Source of the DNA: Glandiceps talaboti | Taxonomy: Eukaryota > Hemichordata > Enteropneusta > Spengelidae | Direction of reading: 5' to 3' | Length of the DNA: 64,000 bases | NCBI RefSeq assembly: GCF_964340395.1 | Contig: NC_135549.1 | Coordinates: forward strand, 1,178,501 to 1,242,500 | Shown here: positions 37,866 to 50,530 of the stretch, one piece after another | Layout of the letters: every line of letters starts with the position of its first letter | Position numbering within the stretch: position 1 is the first letter of the stretch | Made by a program: the position numbers and the translations under genes | Notes under the pieces: model-generated | What the model was told of the DNA's origin: nothing | The model's database searches: none | The model's input: only the letters and a program-made list of their open reading frames with translations

Positions 37866-40600
37866 CTGAACAGCATATATACATTCTTGATAGAGTTTAT
37901 AAAGTTAGGGTATATCCATGTGGCACATGTACACATACAGATGTACACGCAAATAAAACTGAGAGACAAGTTTGTTAACATCTAGCATATCCACAATAAC
38001 ATCGTTATACCTGTTAAAACCATTCAAATATTATCATAGTTGTTAATGGGTTTCAAATTACGGAAGTCTGTTTTCTTTCATCGTCCCCCTACAATATGAC
38101 GGCTATGATAGACCAATTGATAACCCATCTATTTTTACAGGGTTATGTGTTATTTGCATTGGATCAGGGGAAACGACATTGCATTCGATCATTACCAGTA
38201 AATTTGACTTTAAATTCAAGTCTTTAATGTTTATTAAGCGCAATTAAAAAATCTAGGGTCTTCAAAAAAACAGAATATCTGCAAATAGTGTGTCATTCGG
38301 GAAAGTTGTGTTCTTGTGCTACGAGTTAGAAGTACGACAACTGATCTCTCCTTACATTTCACAAGGCAAAGAAAGACTATTAAAAAAATCCTTGTCACGC
38401 TATTGAGAATTCTCCAAATAAGTAGATTTTTGACGATACCCATGGTTTCCCAAAATGACCTATGTCTAGTTAGTGTCCTTACATAATTTATAATAGAAAT
38501 ATCGTTTTTGAGAGTTGACATACACAATTCCTGCAATGCTGCCATAACAGTGTAAACTATATAAATTCGTGAAATAGCTTTCAAAATTTGAGATAATATA
38601 TTGAGTCATACATTTTTACTCATTCCATGATTCTGTGCTGCAGATATCTAAGGTACATAGTGGGGAATTCAAAATAACAATTCTTGTGAAAAAACAAAAC
38701 CATTCAAAGCTATAGAAAATAACGATTGGTTTTAAACTTGCTCTGAACACAATATGTTGTATGCTAACTTTGCATTAGTAAATACAGTTTCTCCGCTTTA
38801 CAGGTATAAACATGGAGTCACTGCAAGTTTCCCTTTTAGGGAGAGAGATGTTTTTTACGGTCAGGGTGGACCGTCAAATTAGAAAAGGAGGGAAGTCATC
38901 ATTTGTACAAAGCGGATCAGGAGGTTTGCTTTATTTTCGACAAATTGCTTTGGGGCTCTTTGAACCAAATCAAACATCAGGTGTTGGCATTTACCTTTTA
39001 AATCTACAAATGTCTCGCGGGTGATAACTACAATATATATATATGACTAACTACTTTCGCCCTGTTAACAGAGCAGATCACCATGAGGTCGAGGTCGGTC
39101 ATAGAATATATATAAGTACTGGAGCTGCTACGAAAATTCTTTAAGTTCATTCCAAGAAAGGAAGTATTGGCGTTGCTACAAAAATTCCAAGAAAGGAGTG
39201 AAATTTCTAGCGCACACGAACGGGATGGGCATGACTGCGAAAAATAATTTGAACAAAATAGTATCTCCTCAGCTCCCCTCCAATCCTCGTTATTTTTGTT
39301 TATCCTCATATTAATTAACAGAATATAGCAGCATTGGAATGACACAATGAACTAAGTGAGTGAATGTGGTTGTTTTGTGTCTGCAAAGGTTGGGGAGGGC
39401 AATTGTCAAAATTTCCTTTGTTGAGGGAGTTAGTTTATTTTGAGAAGGGCTCACATGGGCGTCATTCACGACACAAACAAAAACTTGTCAGCCCACCCAT
39501 CGCCATACAAACTGAACGCTCCCTTACTGGTATTAAGCAGGCGTCAGGTCATGTTTCCCTTTTATGCGGGCATTACCAGTAACATGGAGTCACTTCAAGT
39601 TTCCTTTTGTCAGGTATGAACACGAGTTCACATGAGTAGTAACAAATATAAGTAAAACACACTATTCTCCTTCCTGTAAATTAAGTCTGTCCGTGAAGAA
39701 ATCACTGAAGTCAATGAAATCTGTGCACAGCATTGATGGTTGAGTGGCACTATAGTCCATTACCTGTGTATCGAAGCTAATCTAAGCTTGCACGGTAATT
39801 GCTATATTGTTGTAGACGAACCGGGATAATTAGTCCCACTTGACGCAGTCATCTGAAACAATCATGACTTCGAAAACTGTATGAGTTTGTAGTGATAAAC
39901 TCGGTTGATCTGGTACAAGGACACTCCTAATCAAAACGGTTTCCCTCTACACACTGTAACATGGTATGTTTTTCACTCACAGGGTCGTAACGCAAGCGTA
40001 TCGAGAGCTATCGCCCTCCGGGATCTAAAACCCTAGGACCACAGAACCATTTCCATTTCCTTCTGGCCACTCTTTGTAATTGAGTAAGTTGAACAGTTTT
40101 ACTATCATAACAATATTATATTAAATGATAAAATTGCTTTTGATTAATGTTTATTGAGTCAGATATTAAATAATTAATGTTCTACTTCTCCATCCGGAAA
40201 TGTATACTTTTACAGTGATGACTTCCCAAGGACTGTAAACAAACCACTTCCACATTTCACATCTTCCTTTCAAGGTCAAGGACGCTGAAGAAATATGGAT
40301 GATGTATACTACTTCGTTATACATGAGGTGATGAAGTTTGCGTTTACTTTTTGTGATAATAAGGATATTGAGAAACGAATCACGTACGTTACAATATTTG
40401 GCATAATATCCTATGTTATGATTACTAGGTAGCCAATATCCTTCAAGAGCTTTTATGATGATTGAGTTAATATCATCAACAAAGTAACACTGCAGAGAAG
40501 GAAGTATAGATGGATTTTTATACTGACAGATTTACTCTAAATGTCATCGCGTCGATGAACTTCAGCCACATGATCGAGCGAATAAGTAGATAATTTAAAA
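36916..40600. other. gene-free intergenic DNA
   Basis: Holds a (TTG)n run (37828-37865). A ~28-bp segment at 38813 ('catggagtcactgcaag') recurs almost identically at 39584, 771 bp away. The 116-codon minus-strand frame at 38234-38584 and the 105-codon minus-strand frame at 39028-39345 match nothing I recognise. Confidence 0.5.
37828..37865. repeat. (TTG)n microsatellite
   Basis: A pure TTG run of about 12 units. Confidence 0.97.
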
Positions 40601-40979
40601 GAATGAATGTATGTATGTATGTATGTATGTATGTATGTATGTATGTATGTATGTATGTATGTATGTATGTATGTATGTATGCATGCATGAAAAAGTGAGT
40701 AAGTAAGTGAGTGAGTGAGTGAGTGAGTGAGTGAGTCAGTGAGTGAGTGAGTGAGTGAGTGAGTGCATGAATGACTGGATGACTGACTGACTGACTGAAT
40801 GAGTGAGTCAGCCAGTCAATGAGTGAGTCAGTCAGTCAGTGAATGAGTGAATGAATGAATGAATGAATGAATGAATGAATGAATGAATGGATGGATGGAT
40901 GGATGGATGGATGGATGGATGGATGGATGAATGAATGAATGAATGAATGAATGAATGAATGAATGAATGAATGAATGAA
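40601..40979. repeat. compound tetranucleotide array
   Basis: Successive blocks of ATGT, GTGA/GAGT, GACT, GTCA, AATG, GATG (about 40888-40928) and AATG again. Adjacent blocks differ by one base per unit, as expected when a single tetranucleotide array mutates and the variants re-expand. Confidence 0.95.
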
Positions 40980-41237
40980 AGTTAAACTTTCCAACTAGAT
41001 TCAAACACTGTACTGGATTATGACTATGGCGCCCCGAGTGTACTACCATAAATTCAAATACATATACTAATTTAGAAACAAACGTGTTTTCCTTTTCAGG
41101 CGCTATAGGTAACTGGTGTATCGGTGATTATCTATGATTTCTTTTCATGTGTATATCTTACATTATTACATGTATGTGATAACAGATAACATGGCGTAAG
41201 GAATTCCATATTAGTGTGTTGTCCAGTATCATCCCAT

Positions 41238-41370
41238 CCCACCTCCCCACTACATATCCCCTCCCCACCTCCCCACTACATATCCCCTCCCCACCTCCCC
41301 ACTACATATCCCCACCCCACCTCCCCACTACATATCCCCTCCCCACCTCCCCACTACATATCCCCACCCC
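41238..41370 (+). repeat. 26-bp C-rich minisatellite, about 5 copies
   Basis: The unit 'ctccccactacatatccc' plus 'ctccccac' (or ccacccca) is repeated five times. The 65-codon Pro/His/Tyr frame is an artefact. Confidence 0.93.
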
Positions 41371-41371
41371 T

Positions 41372-42846
41372 ACCCATCCATTATTCTAAACATAATAGAC
41401 ATTTTGCCTAAATTCTGAAATACGAATGTTAATACATTTCCATCAATTTATAATACAAATTCAGTAATAGCTCTCTCTATCTAGTCAATGTATTTCGAAG
41501 TATCTTCCATCACCATGGTAACTATACACGTTAAACTCGTTAATTAATGTAAATATCTTCCGTGCCAAGATCTTCTCCCCGTGAAAGTATTCCATAGGCC
41601 ATAAACCTATTATGTTATGCTAACATTTGATGTTGTATTAAGGATACATACTGATTTATGTTTTTCCTTTGATTCATATTTATATGACCCCTTCCGGTGT
41701 GTACAACTGCAATCAAATATATTGAAACGAGTTGAAGATGAAACGTTCGCCTGGGGCCATCTACTCTACTATTACTACCTTTATTAGAAATGATTACGAT
41801 ACTTACAGACTATCTTAGTGGTGTGCATACAGATAGTAACTGATTGAGCAAATTCAAAGATAGTATATATTGTATTAAAGGGTCTTCAGTAATTCTCAGA
41901 GCTTTGAAGAAGACGCACAGTTGTTAACTTAACCTTTCATACTATACAATACCTTGAGTTGGAAATTTCTTGGTTGATACACATTTTGACATGTACTCGT
42001 AATATGTAATGTACTGATTACGTATTGCATATAGCCATGTCATGCAGCTGCGCATTGGATATTGTAACTAGTTATGCTGTATAATAAAGCTATTTTATTC
42101 ATTGAAGAGTTTCATAACTTTAAATGTCGGAGCAAAGAAAGGAAATTACACATTCCACTTTAGAGAACCCGGATAGGTGGACAGAATTCGTGAGGTAGAC
42201 TACCAATGGTACGTCGTGACGTTTATTTGGTGACACTATGTCCGTCAGCGATATATCATAGCACGTTTGACATTAGCAGATCATCCTGATAATATCTCTA
42301 TACTAGTATACTTGGTTAAGAAAATCACGAGTATTTTGCTAGCGACATATTTGTCATATTAAAAAGCCAAGACAATAAGGAAACATTCAATACTTAATAG
42401 GGGTGGGTCTTAGCCGTAAAAGGGTATGTAACTCGACCTAATCACGGTGAGCAAATCATTACATGGTCTCTCATGCATAATATAACCGTCTACATTCTCT
42501 AATCCTAGTGGTTTGAATTAGAAACCACAGTATGGTCATCCAGGCACTACTAATCCTAATAATTGTCTCATCCTCACAAGAATACACATGAATTTCAGGA
42601 TAATGAATTATTCTTCCATGTGTCGACGACTTCAAGGATATCATATTTAAATACCGTAAAAGGGTATGTAACTCGACCTAATCACCGTTTTTGGCAAGTT
42701 TATTCATATTGAATGATAATGTGTGTTCCAAGTTGTACAAAGCATAAACTTTAGATTAAGATTAAACTGCCTTACTACGTAATAAGATCACTGTGGTTGT
42801 CTGAGCTCGAGATACTACATATACATTGAAACAGGTTATTCGCCAG
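41372..42846. other. intergenic, with one 31-bp direct repeat pair
   Basis: No gene is recognised. The notable content is a direct repeat pair at 42414-42445 and 42654-42685. Confidence 0.5.
42414..42685 (+). repeat. near-perfect ~31-bp direct repeats, 240 bp apart
   Basis: The block beginning 'ccgtaaaagggtatgtaact' and continuing 'cgacctaatcac' is identical at 42414-42445 and 42654-42685. The ~208 bp between them show no obvious relation to either. This could be the edges of an insertion, a small solo-LTR-like structure or a remnant of a longer duplication. Confidence 0.7.
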
Positions 42847-43225
42847 TTAGGGAACGTTCAGTAATTACACTGGGGAGGGCCAGGATAAAAAATAAAGTAA
42901 AATATAACCCTCCTCTCTTTCCTTTTTGTAAAATATTGCTCTCCCGAGAACCGATTTCTAGAAAGTGTCCACTCCCTAATTCCCCTGGCCCCTCCCCTTG
43001 TAATTACTGATAGCTCCCTTGGGTACTTTTACCAACACATGCAAATTCTTCTGTGAAAAAAATATTGTAAGACCTGAGTAGTGTTGTCTTTTACATTGTA
43101 TAGCATGTGACACTCCCCAAATATCACCCTCTCTCCTTCGGGGTTTGTAAGACATAATCCGCTTGCCCTTTTTTCCAGATCATCCACACACTACCCGCAC
43201 TTAGTAATAAGTGAACACTCCCTAA
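42847..43225. mobile_element. MITE-like element with TTAGGGA terminal inverted repeats
   Basis: The left end (42847-42868, 'ttagggaacgttcagtaatt') matches the reverse complement of the right end (43204-43225) at 18 of 22 positions. A second, internal right-type end lies at 43000-43019, with its own G/C-rich subterminal match (ggggagggccagg / cctggcccctcccc). The element therefore looks nested or composite (171 bp inside 379 bp). TA or TTA at the borders suggests the target site. There is no coding capacity, so it is non-autonomous. A relative sits in intron 5 of the TRIM gene (57449-58237). Confidence 0.65.
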
Positions 43226-43229
43226 GCAG

Positions 43230-45330
43230 ACCTGGCAGTCAGACAATTTTATCTAACCCATCACCTCATACAACTTTGTGTCCCGGATGTACCCACGGTA
43301 TAGCAGTAAAGTAGATTACGAAATGTACCGTTTGGACATAAAATAACTACACTACTATATATTCTAGTGACATAATAAACCAAGATACGGTATGTGTTTA
43401 TTTTCTCTTCAGTGGGAATTAATTCCCTTCGCCCCAAAGGTACACTACGGTGATTCAGTTTTCTAACACTCATTTAATATGCACAGGTCTATCATTGAAC
43501 AAAGAAGTTGATTAGGACCCAGGAGTAACTTTACCCTGTATTAACCTCCGTCCAAGGATTTGCCATTTTTTTACCTGCTTTTTCGTTGTAGTTCCTTATT
43601 ACTATTTTAAAAATTCGTAAATTACCGGCAATACCTGACATTTTGGGGGGGGAATTTAGCCTAAAGACTTTACTTGGACTGTTCGATAATGCCTTCAGTT
43701 TGGTGCACTGAACACGTGGTTAGTGACATGCACTTTCATTTATAGTCACTATAAGTATCACACCTCGGGGAAACATTTGACTTTCGTGAGAAAACAGAAC
43801 TAATATACAAATGTGAGCGATTCTTGTCTTTAAACTGCAAGCGTCTGTCAGTCTCATAAAGACGTCATTTTTATCTCCATCTAATTTATTCATACATGTG
43901 TTATTTATTTTTTATTCATCGATGTGCTTTGGATATGACCTATGACCTCATGTCAAATAACTTGTCTGATACTGTTTTTGTTCTATTTCTGGTGCAATTG
44001 TCACTTTGTTATTTATTCAATGTATTTTGTGTGTTTATCTACCCGTGTTTCTTGCTAATGACATGGCCTCACGGCTGTGTTTTTTTGAGCTTGTAGACTG
44101 TTAAAGAATGTCGTGTTATCCTCTTATTCAACTATTTAGTTCCATGGGGACAGGTTCCAAATCGCTTTCAAATCTGTTCCTTGAAAACAACCGAAATTCG
44201 ATTCTATTTGTGAATCATAGATTTAATGTTACTGATTTGTATTGATAAGGTGATGTTGATCCATTTGCCTATATAACCTTAATGCTGGCTCTGTTACGCT
44301 GTAGCTATCGGCAATTAGATCAGATCTCCAATGTGTAATTACCAGGCATGTTACGGCAATTTCAGTATACGCAGCACGGACCGGTCACTGAAATGTTATT
44401 TTAGATATTGATCCGCTCTGACACAAAATACAAAGTGAATCGGAAATCACGTAGTGGGGTCAAATCACTGAAGGTGAGCTGAATGTAAAATTATTTGAAA
44501 ACCAATGTAGTTTGAATCTTTACTTCGAACTGCAGCCGTGAAAATCTGAACAACTATGATTCGTATTCTGACAGGTGTGTTCCCAAAATACATCCCAATG
44601 GTTTCTCGCAGTGAAAGTGTACGAAAATAATAATATCTAAGGCATCTGTGTGTTTACGGCATTGCACCTGCTTGGGGTGATGTGTATTTAAAAAAGCCTA
44701 AAGGGGTTGGTCTCGCGACACTTTCCACCTGTTCGATCATGGAAAATCACCCCCCCCCCCCCCACACACACACACCAAATACATCATCACATCCAAGCAC
44801 TATACACTGTCGGATGCATGGATAATGATTGAAAACTCCTGTTTGATTTCCCCCTCCAAAAATGTCTAAATAAGCACTTTGAAATAACAAATTGATATTG
44901 TTACTACATCCGCATTTTAACCAACTTTGAGGGGAAATCTACTTAACATGTAACAGAATCACTAGAAGATGTCATGACCATCACACGTTAAGGAAATTGT
45001 AATCGTTTTGTCACGCTTAGAGTAGATTTTAAGACAAAGCTGCTTAACAGTAGTGTTTTAACGGAATGGTAGAAATCAAAATGTCTGATGTTAAGAAAAA
45101 TGTAGCTGCAATTCAGTCATTGACATCGCATTGGAATGGTTATCAATTGCTATCAATAAAAAATGCCACAACTATTGGAATTACTACCATTCGTGTACAA
45201 AGTCTTACTAAGTCTTTCACAGTTAAAAATGATACTTTTATCAGAAATGGTTAGAGAGAACTTTAAATAAGCTTGGAAAAGTTCAAACCCATTCTTTTCG
45301 ACATTACTTATTTCATCATGCAATCATGTG
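43230..45330. other. gene-free intergenic DNA
   Basis: A perfect DR1 (TGACCT-A-TGACCT) lies at 43936-43948 and a C(n)(CA)n tract at 44749-44775. Short frames, including 45066-45254, match nothing I know. Confidence 0.5.
44749..44775. repeat. poly(C)-(CA)n tract
   Basis: About 14 C residues followed by CACACACACACA. Confidence 0.9.
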
Positions 45331-45332
45331 CT

Positions 45333-46095
45333 ACCCCAACTACGCCAGGCAGACTTCAAGACATTTCCTGTGGTACTATCTCAGCTACGCAGGTGAACTT
45401 TAAGACATTTCCTATGGTACTACCTCGACTACTCCAGGTGGACTTTAAGACATTTCCTATGGTATTACCTCGACTACTCCAGGTGGACTTTAAGACATTT
45501 CCTATGGTATTACCTCGACTACTCCAGGTGGACTTTAAGACATTTCCTATGGTATTACCTCGACTACTCCAGGTGGACTTTAAGACATTTCCTATGGTAC
45601 TACCTCGACTACTCCAGGTGGACTTTAAGACATTTCCTATGGTATTACCTCGACTACTCCAGGTGGACTTTAAGACATTTCCTATGGTATTACCTCGACT
45701 ATATATACCAAATGTACCTCAAGACATTTCCTATGGTACTTCCTCGACTACTCCAGGTGGACTTTTAAGACATTTCCTATGGTATTACCTCGATTACGCC
45801 AAGTGTACCTCAAGACATTTATTGTGGTACTTCCTCGACTACCCCAGGTGGACTTTTAAGACATTTCCTATGTTACTACCTCGACTATACCAGATCACAG
45901 ACAACTAACAGATGTACCTCAAGACATTTATTATGGCACTTCCTTGACTACTCCAGGTGGGCTTCAAGACATGTCCTACGGTACTACCTCGACTATACCA
46001 GATGTACCTCAAGACATTTATTGTGGTACTTCCTCGACAACTCCAGGTGGACTTCAAGACATTTCCTATGGTACTACCTCGACTACGCCAAGTGT
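45333..46095 (+). repeat. 45-bp minisatellite, about 17 copies
   Basis: The unit contains 'ggactttaagacatttccta', then 'tggtattacctcgactactccaggt'. Six central copies are nearly identical. The outer ones diverge, with an alternative half-unit 'gtacctcaagacattta'. Because 45 is a multiple of three, a 211-codon frame (VDFKTFPMVLPRLLQ repeats) stays open on the + strand. The preceding sequence offers no domain, and single-base length changes near 45767 and 45855 shift the frame of the outer copies, so I regard it as non-coding. Confidence 0.93.
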
Positions 46096-46289
46096 TTATG
46101 CTTACAACCCGCGAAAGAAACATAAGTTTTCATGCAAAGACAAAATTGGGTGAAAACAACAATGTATACAAACAACAACAGTTGGTGCCTCTGATACAGA
46201 TTCACGTGATGCTTGTATCAGTTTGTTTATATCTGTGTAAGTTAGAATGTAACAGTAACAATCAGACTCGATCATTATAAGATGTAGCT

Positions 46290-46460
46290 GTTCTATCAGT
46301 AACAGGAGTAATGGGATCCAGGCTCATATGGTATTTATACTTTGACTAGTTACCGACACTAATTATGTTCAATGTGTATGTCTTTGGATGAAACTTGACT
46401 CATTCCTGCTCACCATAAGCAAGCAAACGAACCTGTGTTTTTCGCGGGCTCTATCATACT
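46290..46460 (+). repeat. dispersed repeat, copy B
   Basis: Matches the reverse complement of 1402-1559 end to end with scattered substitutions and a small insertion. The shared core is 'aagcaagcaaacg', then 'tttttcgcggg'. It directly follows the 45-bp minisatellite region. Family unknown. Confidence 0.6.
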
Positions 46461-46464
46461 TAAA

Positions 46465-48180
46465 CAGTGCATACGTCCATACCTGTTAAAAGTAAATTCA
46501 CTAGGCTTTCGAGTGTTTGGACACGTACATCCAGGCCTTTACAAGTGTACCTCCATTTGGTTTGAGTAAGCCTACAGTCATTTTAACGATTTCAAAACAA
46601 CAATCTTGATGATTTTAAAATCAACCAACTGAATCAAAAATCATTACTAATCCCATGACAACGAGCAATAAAAAGTAAGATGATTCTATTGACGTAATAT
46701 TTTGAAGTCAATGAGATGAGAGAAATAATTGGTCAATCAAGTAGTTTTTTCCACATAGTAAACTCGCCTTTAGGAATATTACACAATTACATTACATTCA
46801 TGGACGTTTACGTCCTGTCAATGAACGTGATAAGTAAAGTGTGCATAGAAATTGTAATTATCCATAATGGCCAAGGACCTGAACGCATTAATTGATTGAC
46901 CTAAGGGACGGTGTTATTCACACAAGAGAGGATTTAACCAGATGATAGTAAGTACTTTGAAATAATAATGAAATACAGACTCGCAAAAGTTAGAAGTGAA
47001 TGGAATTTGTGTTCAGGTATCGACCTTGAACAATAATATTAATATTAATGACTACAATGTAGTGCCTTTTCTAAACGTGCACGATTCTTAGTGTACGACT
47101 TGTCTTGTATGACTCACGTTGACATACAGTATAATTCGTTCCTTTGAATTAAGCTTCTTTCTAGGAAATCTACGTACGCGGTTCGTAAATGCGGACAAGC
47201 GACTATCCACGGTCTATAGAACATAGAAAATTGCACAATGTGACGCCACCTACTGCGCATTCACTTCCATAAACTCAGTTGCTTTGATCTTTGATTTCTG
47301 AACATAAAATGACCGTAGTTTACGATCGGATACTACACTAAAAGACAAGCTTTCCTGCAGTCGCAAAGTGGATTTTTTACAGGTTTAAAATCCCTCATTT
47401 TGTCCTTTACGTCAGTGACTAGTCTCAGGAGAAAAGAGATCTGCTTGCTCAATAAAGATGTCTGATCAGTGATAGAATTTATAGACCTCTTGATTTCCGT
47501 TTAAAAATCCAACTATAGTGAGAGGCATATCGCTTGCCCCGCGGCTTAATATCCTCCAATACCGTATAATGATAAAATGGATGCACCCTTCTCTATAATA
47601 TATCAATTCCTTCAAACTATCTTCCAATTTGACATACAAAAATGGGTTTAAGATGGTGACCACAAACAAGATATTGAAAATGATGACGCTCTTTCAAATT
47701 ACATCATCTCATGAATAATTCCAGCAAAAGATGAGCTGTCTTAGCGAATTGATGTGGACGACAAGTGATCAAAGATGCCGCCATGTTACTTACAAAACTA
47801 GTTGACGTGTGTAATGGCTCGAACACACCGAATACATGGTATACATGTTGAGAGGTTCTGACGTCACAAGAGAACGAAACACGTGACTTGTACATGTCGT
47901 GATAGTTGTGTTCATTAGTGCACAGATAATGTGAATGATAAAGGGCACAGCAATCATTGATTTATAGACGATTCGATTTATTTTATTTAATTCTTCTCAT
48001 ATTTTATTCAAAGCTATCATTCAAAGACGTCTTATCCTTCCCTATTGGTCATATTCAATTCACCCTGTCACTCATTCCCCCCTCCATGGGATGTTTTCAA
48101 ACTGTAGTAACGAAGTTCGAGCTATTTTTATTCAAAGTCGATGGGAAGACATTAAATTTTGGTGAAGTAATTTCATAAAG
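46465..48180. other. intergenic, nothing recognised
   Basis: No conserved domain, array or credible exon between the dispersed repeat and the 30-bp minisatellite. Confidence 0.5.
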
Positions 48181-50050
48181 TGGGTCAGGTTACAGATCGT
48201 CAATGCGTATACTGTCAGACTACCAATCGTCAGTGCGTATACTGTCAGACTACCGATCGTCAATGCGTATACTGTCAGACTACCAATCGTCAGTGCGTAT
48301 ACTGTCAGACTACCGATCGTCAATGCGTATACTGTCAGACTACCAATCGTCAGTGCGTATACTGTCAGACTACCAATCGTCAGTGCGTATACTGTCAGAC
48401 TACCGATCGTCAGTGCGTATACTGCCAGACTACCTATCATCAGTGCATATACTGCCAGACTACCGATCGTCAGTGCGTATACTGTCAGACTACCGATCGT
48501 CAGTGCGTATACTGTCAGGCTACCGATCGTCAACGCGTATACTGCCAGACTACCTATCATCAGTGCGTATACTGCCAGACTACCGATCGTCAGTGCGTAT
48601 ACTCCCAGATTACCGATCGTCAGTGCGTATACTGCCAGACTACCGATCGTCAATGCGTATACTGCCAGACTACCAATCGTCAGTGCGTATACTGCCAGAC
48701 TACCGATCGTCAGTGCGTATACTGCCAGACTACCGATCGTCAGTGCGTATACTGCCAGACTACCGATCGTCAGTGCGTATACTGCCAGACTACCTATCAT
48801 CAGTGCGTATACTGCCAGACTACCGATCGTCAGTGCGTATACTGCCAGGCTACCAATCGTCAATGCGTATACTGCCAGACTACCTATCATCAGTGCGTAT
48901 ACTGCCAGACTACCGATCGTCAGTGCGTATACTGTCAGACTACCGATCGTCAGTGCGTATACTGTCAGACTACCAATCGTCAATGCGTATACTGCCAGGC
49001 TACCGATCGTCAGTGCGTATACTGCCAGACTACCGATCGTCAACGCGTATACTGCCAGGCTACCAATCGTCAATGCGTATACTGCCAGACTACCTATCAT
49101 CAGTGCGTATACTGCCAGACTACCTATCATCAGTGCGTATACTGCCAGACTACCGATCGTCAGTGCGTATACTGTCAGACTACCAATCGTCAGTGCGTAT
49201 ACTCCCAGACTACCGATCGTCAGTGCGTATACTGCCAGACTACCGATCGCCAGTGCGTATACTGCCAGGCTACCGATCGTCAGTGCGTATACTGCCAGAC
49301 TACCGATCGTCAGTGCGTATACTGCCAGACTACCGATCGTCAGTGCGTATACTGCCAGACTACCGATCGTCAGTGCGTATACTGCCAGACTACCGATCGT
49401 CAGTGCGTATACTGCCAGACTACCGATCGTCAGTGCGTATACTGCCAGACTACCGATCGTCAGTGCGTATACTGCCAGACTACCGATCGTCAGTGCGTAT
49501 ACTGCCAGACTACCGATCGTCAGTGCGTATACTGCCAGACTACCGATCGTCAGTGCGTATACTGTCAGGCTACCGATCGTCAACGCGTATACTGTCAGGC
49601 TACCGATCGTCAGTGCGTATACTGCCAGACTACCGATCGTCAGTGCGTATACTGCCAGACTACCGATCGTCAATGCGTATACTGTCAGACTACCGATCGT
49701 CAGTGCGTATACTGTCAGGCTACCGATCGTCAGTGCGTATACTGCCAGGCTACCGATCGTCAGTGCGTATACTGCCAGACTACCGATCGTCAATGCGTAT
49801 ACTGCTAGGCTACCGATCGTCAGTGCGTATACTGTCAGACTACCGATCGCCAGTGCGTATAGTGCCAGACTACCGATCGTAAACGCGTATACTGCTAGGC
49901 TACCGATCGCCAGTGCGTATACTGCCAGGCTACCGATCGTCAATGCGTATACTGTCAGACTACCGATCGTCAGCGCGTATACTGCCAGACTACCGATCGT
50001 CAACGCGTATACTGCCAGACTACCGATCGTCAACGCGTATACTGTCAGGC
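48181..50050. repeat. 30-bp minisatellite, 62 units without an indel
   Basis: The unit (+) is 'actgccagactaccgatcgt' followed by 'cagtgcgtat'. It stays in exact 30-bp register from 48181 to 50050. Variation is confined to a few positions: C/T in 'ctgCcag', A/G in 'agAcc' (gac/ggc), G/A in 'ccGatcg', 'cAGtgcg' / 'caatgcg' / 'caacgcg', and a 'tatcat' variant in six units (near 48432, 48552, 48792, 48882, 49092 and 49122). With a unit length divisible by three, three frames stay open: two on + (542 and 559 codons) and one on - (633 codons, TIGSLAVYAL repeats). The minus frame has no ATG at its 5' end and begins just after a TGA. I treat it as a tandem repeat; see findings for the coding argument. 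Confidence 0.97.
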
Positions 50051-50530
50051 TTCATAACAGTATTTTTTCGGGTTTTGACATTGGTCGTTATGTGGTTCTG
50101 CAAATAAACTGTTGATCATAAGTAGAACTACATGAACCCACTTGAAAGTGGCACTTGCACTCATAAAGAAATCAAATCATCTTTGAACTTTATGATAATC
50201 GTAGGAAAGTCTTCAAAACCATCCGAATTTAAACAGTTTATGAAAAGTTAACTGCATAACAAAACAGACAAATAAAATAATTAACAAATAAACAATCAAA
50301 TAAACACAAACAAATCGCATGCATCTTTTTGGTTCTGTTCTACGTAAACGATAGACCAGGTACATGGCCCTAATAGATAAACAGTCAGTCTGTTATTCTG
50401 GGAAGAATTGCATTTTTTAAAAGTTAAAGAATAAAATCTATTGCAATCGTTACGTCGAAAAAAACGTCATTGTACCGATAAAGTCATGCGAGTCCATTGA
50501 TCGATAACTGGATATGTTAAACTACTTTCA
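50051..50530. other. spacer between two minisatellites
   Basis: Unique AT-rich DNA with no recognised feature. Confidence 0.5.

Noticed and set aside
38234-38584. 116-codon minus-strand frame
   Set aside because: No motif, no splice context and ordinary AT-rich composition. A chance open frame is likely.
45273-45908. 211-codon frame over the 45-bp array
   Set aside because: Same arithmetic cause. Outer units shift frame by one base and there is no domain or splice context.
48180-49808. Two long + strand frames (542 and 559 codons) over the 30-bp array
   Set aside because: The unit length is divisible by three and unit variants are often radical amino-acid changes in these frames. They stay open by arithmetic.
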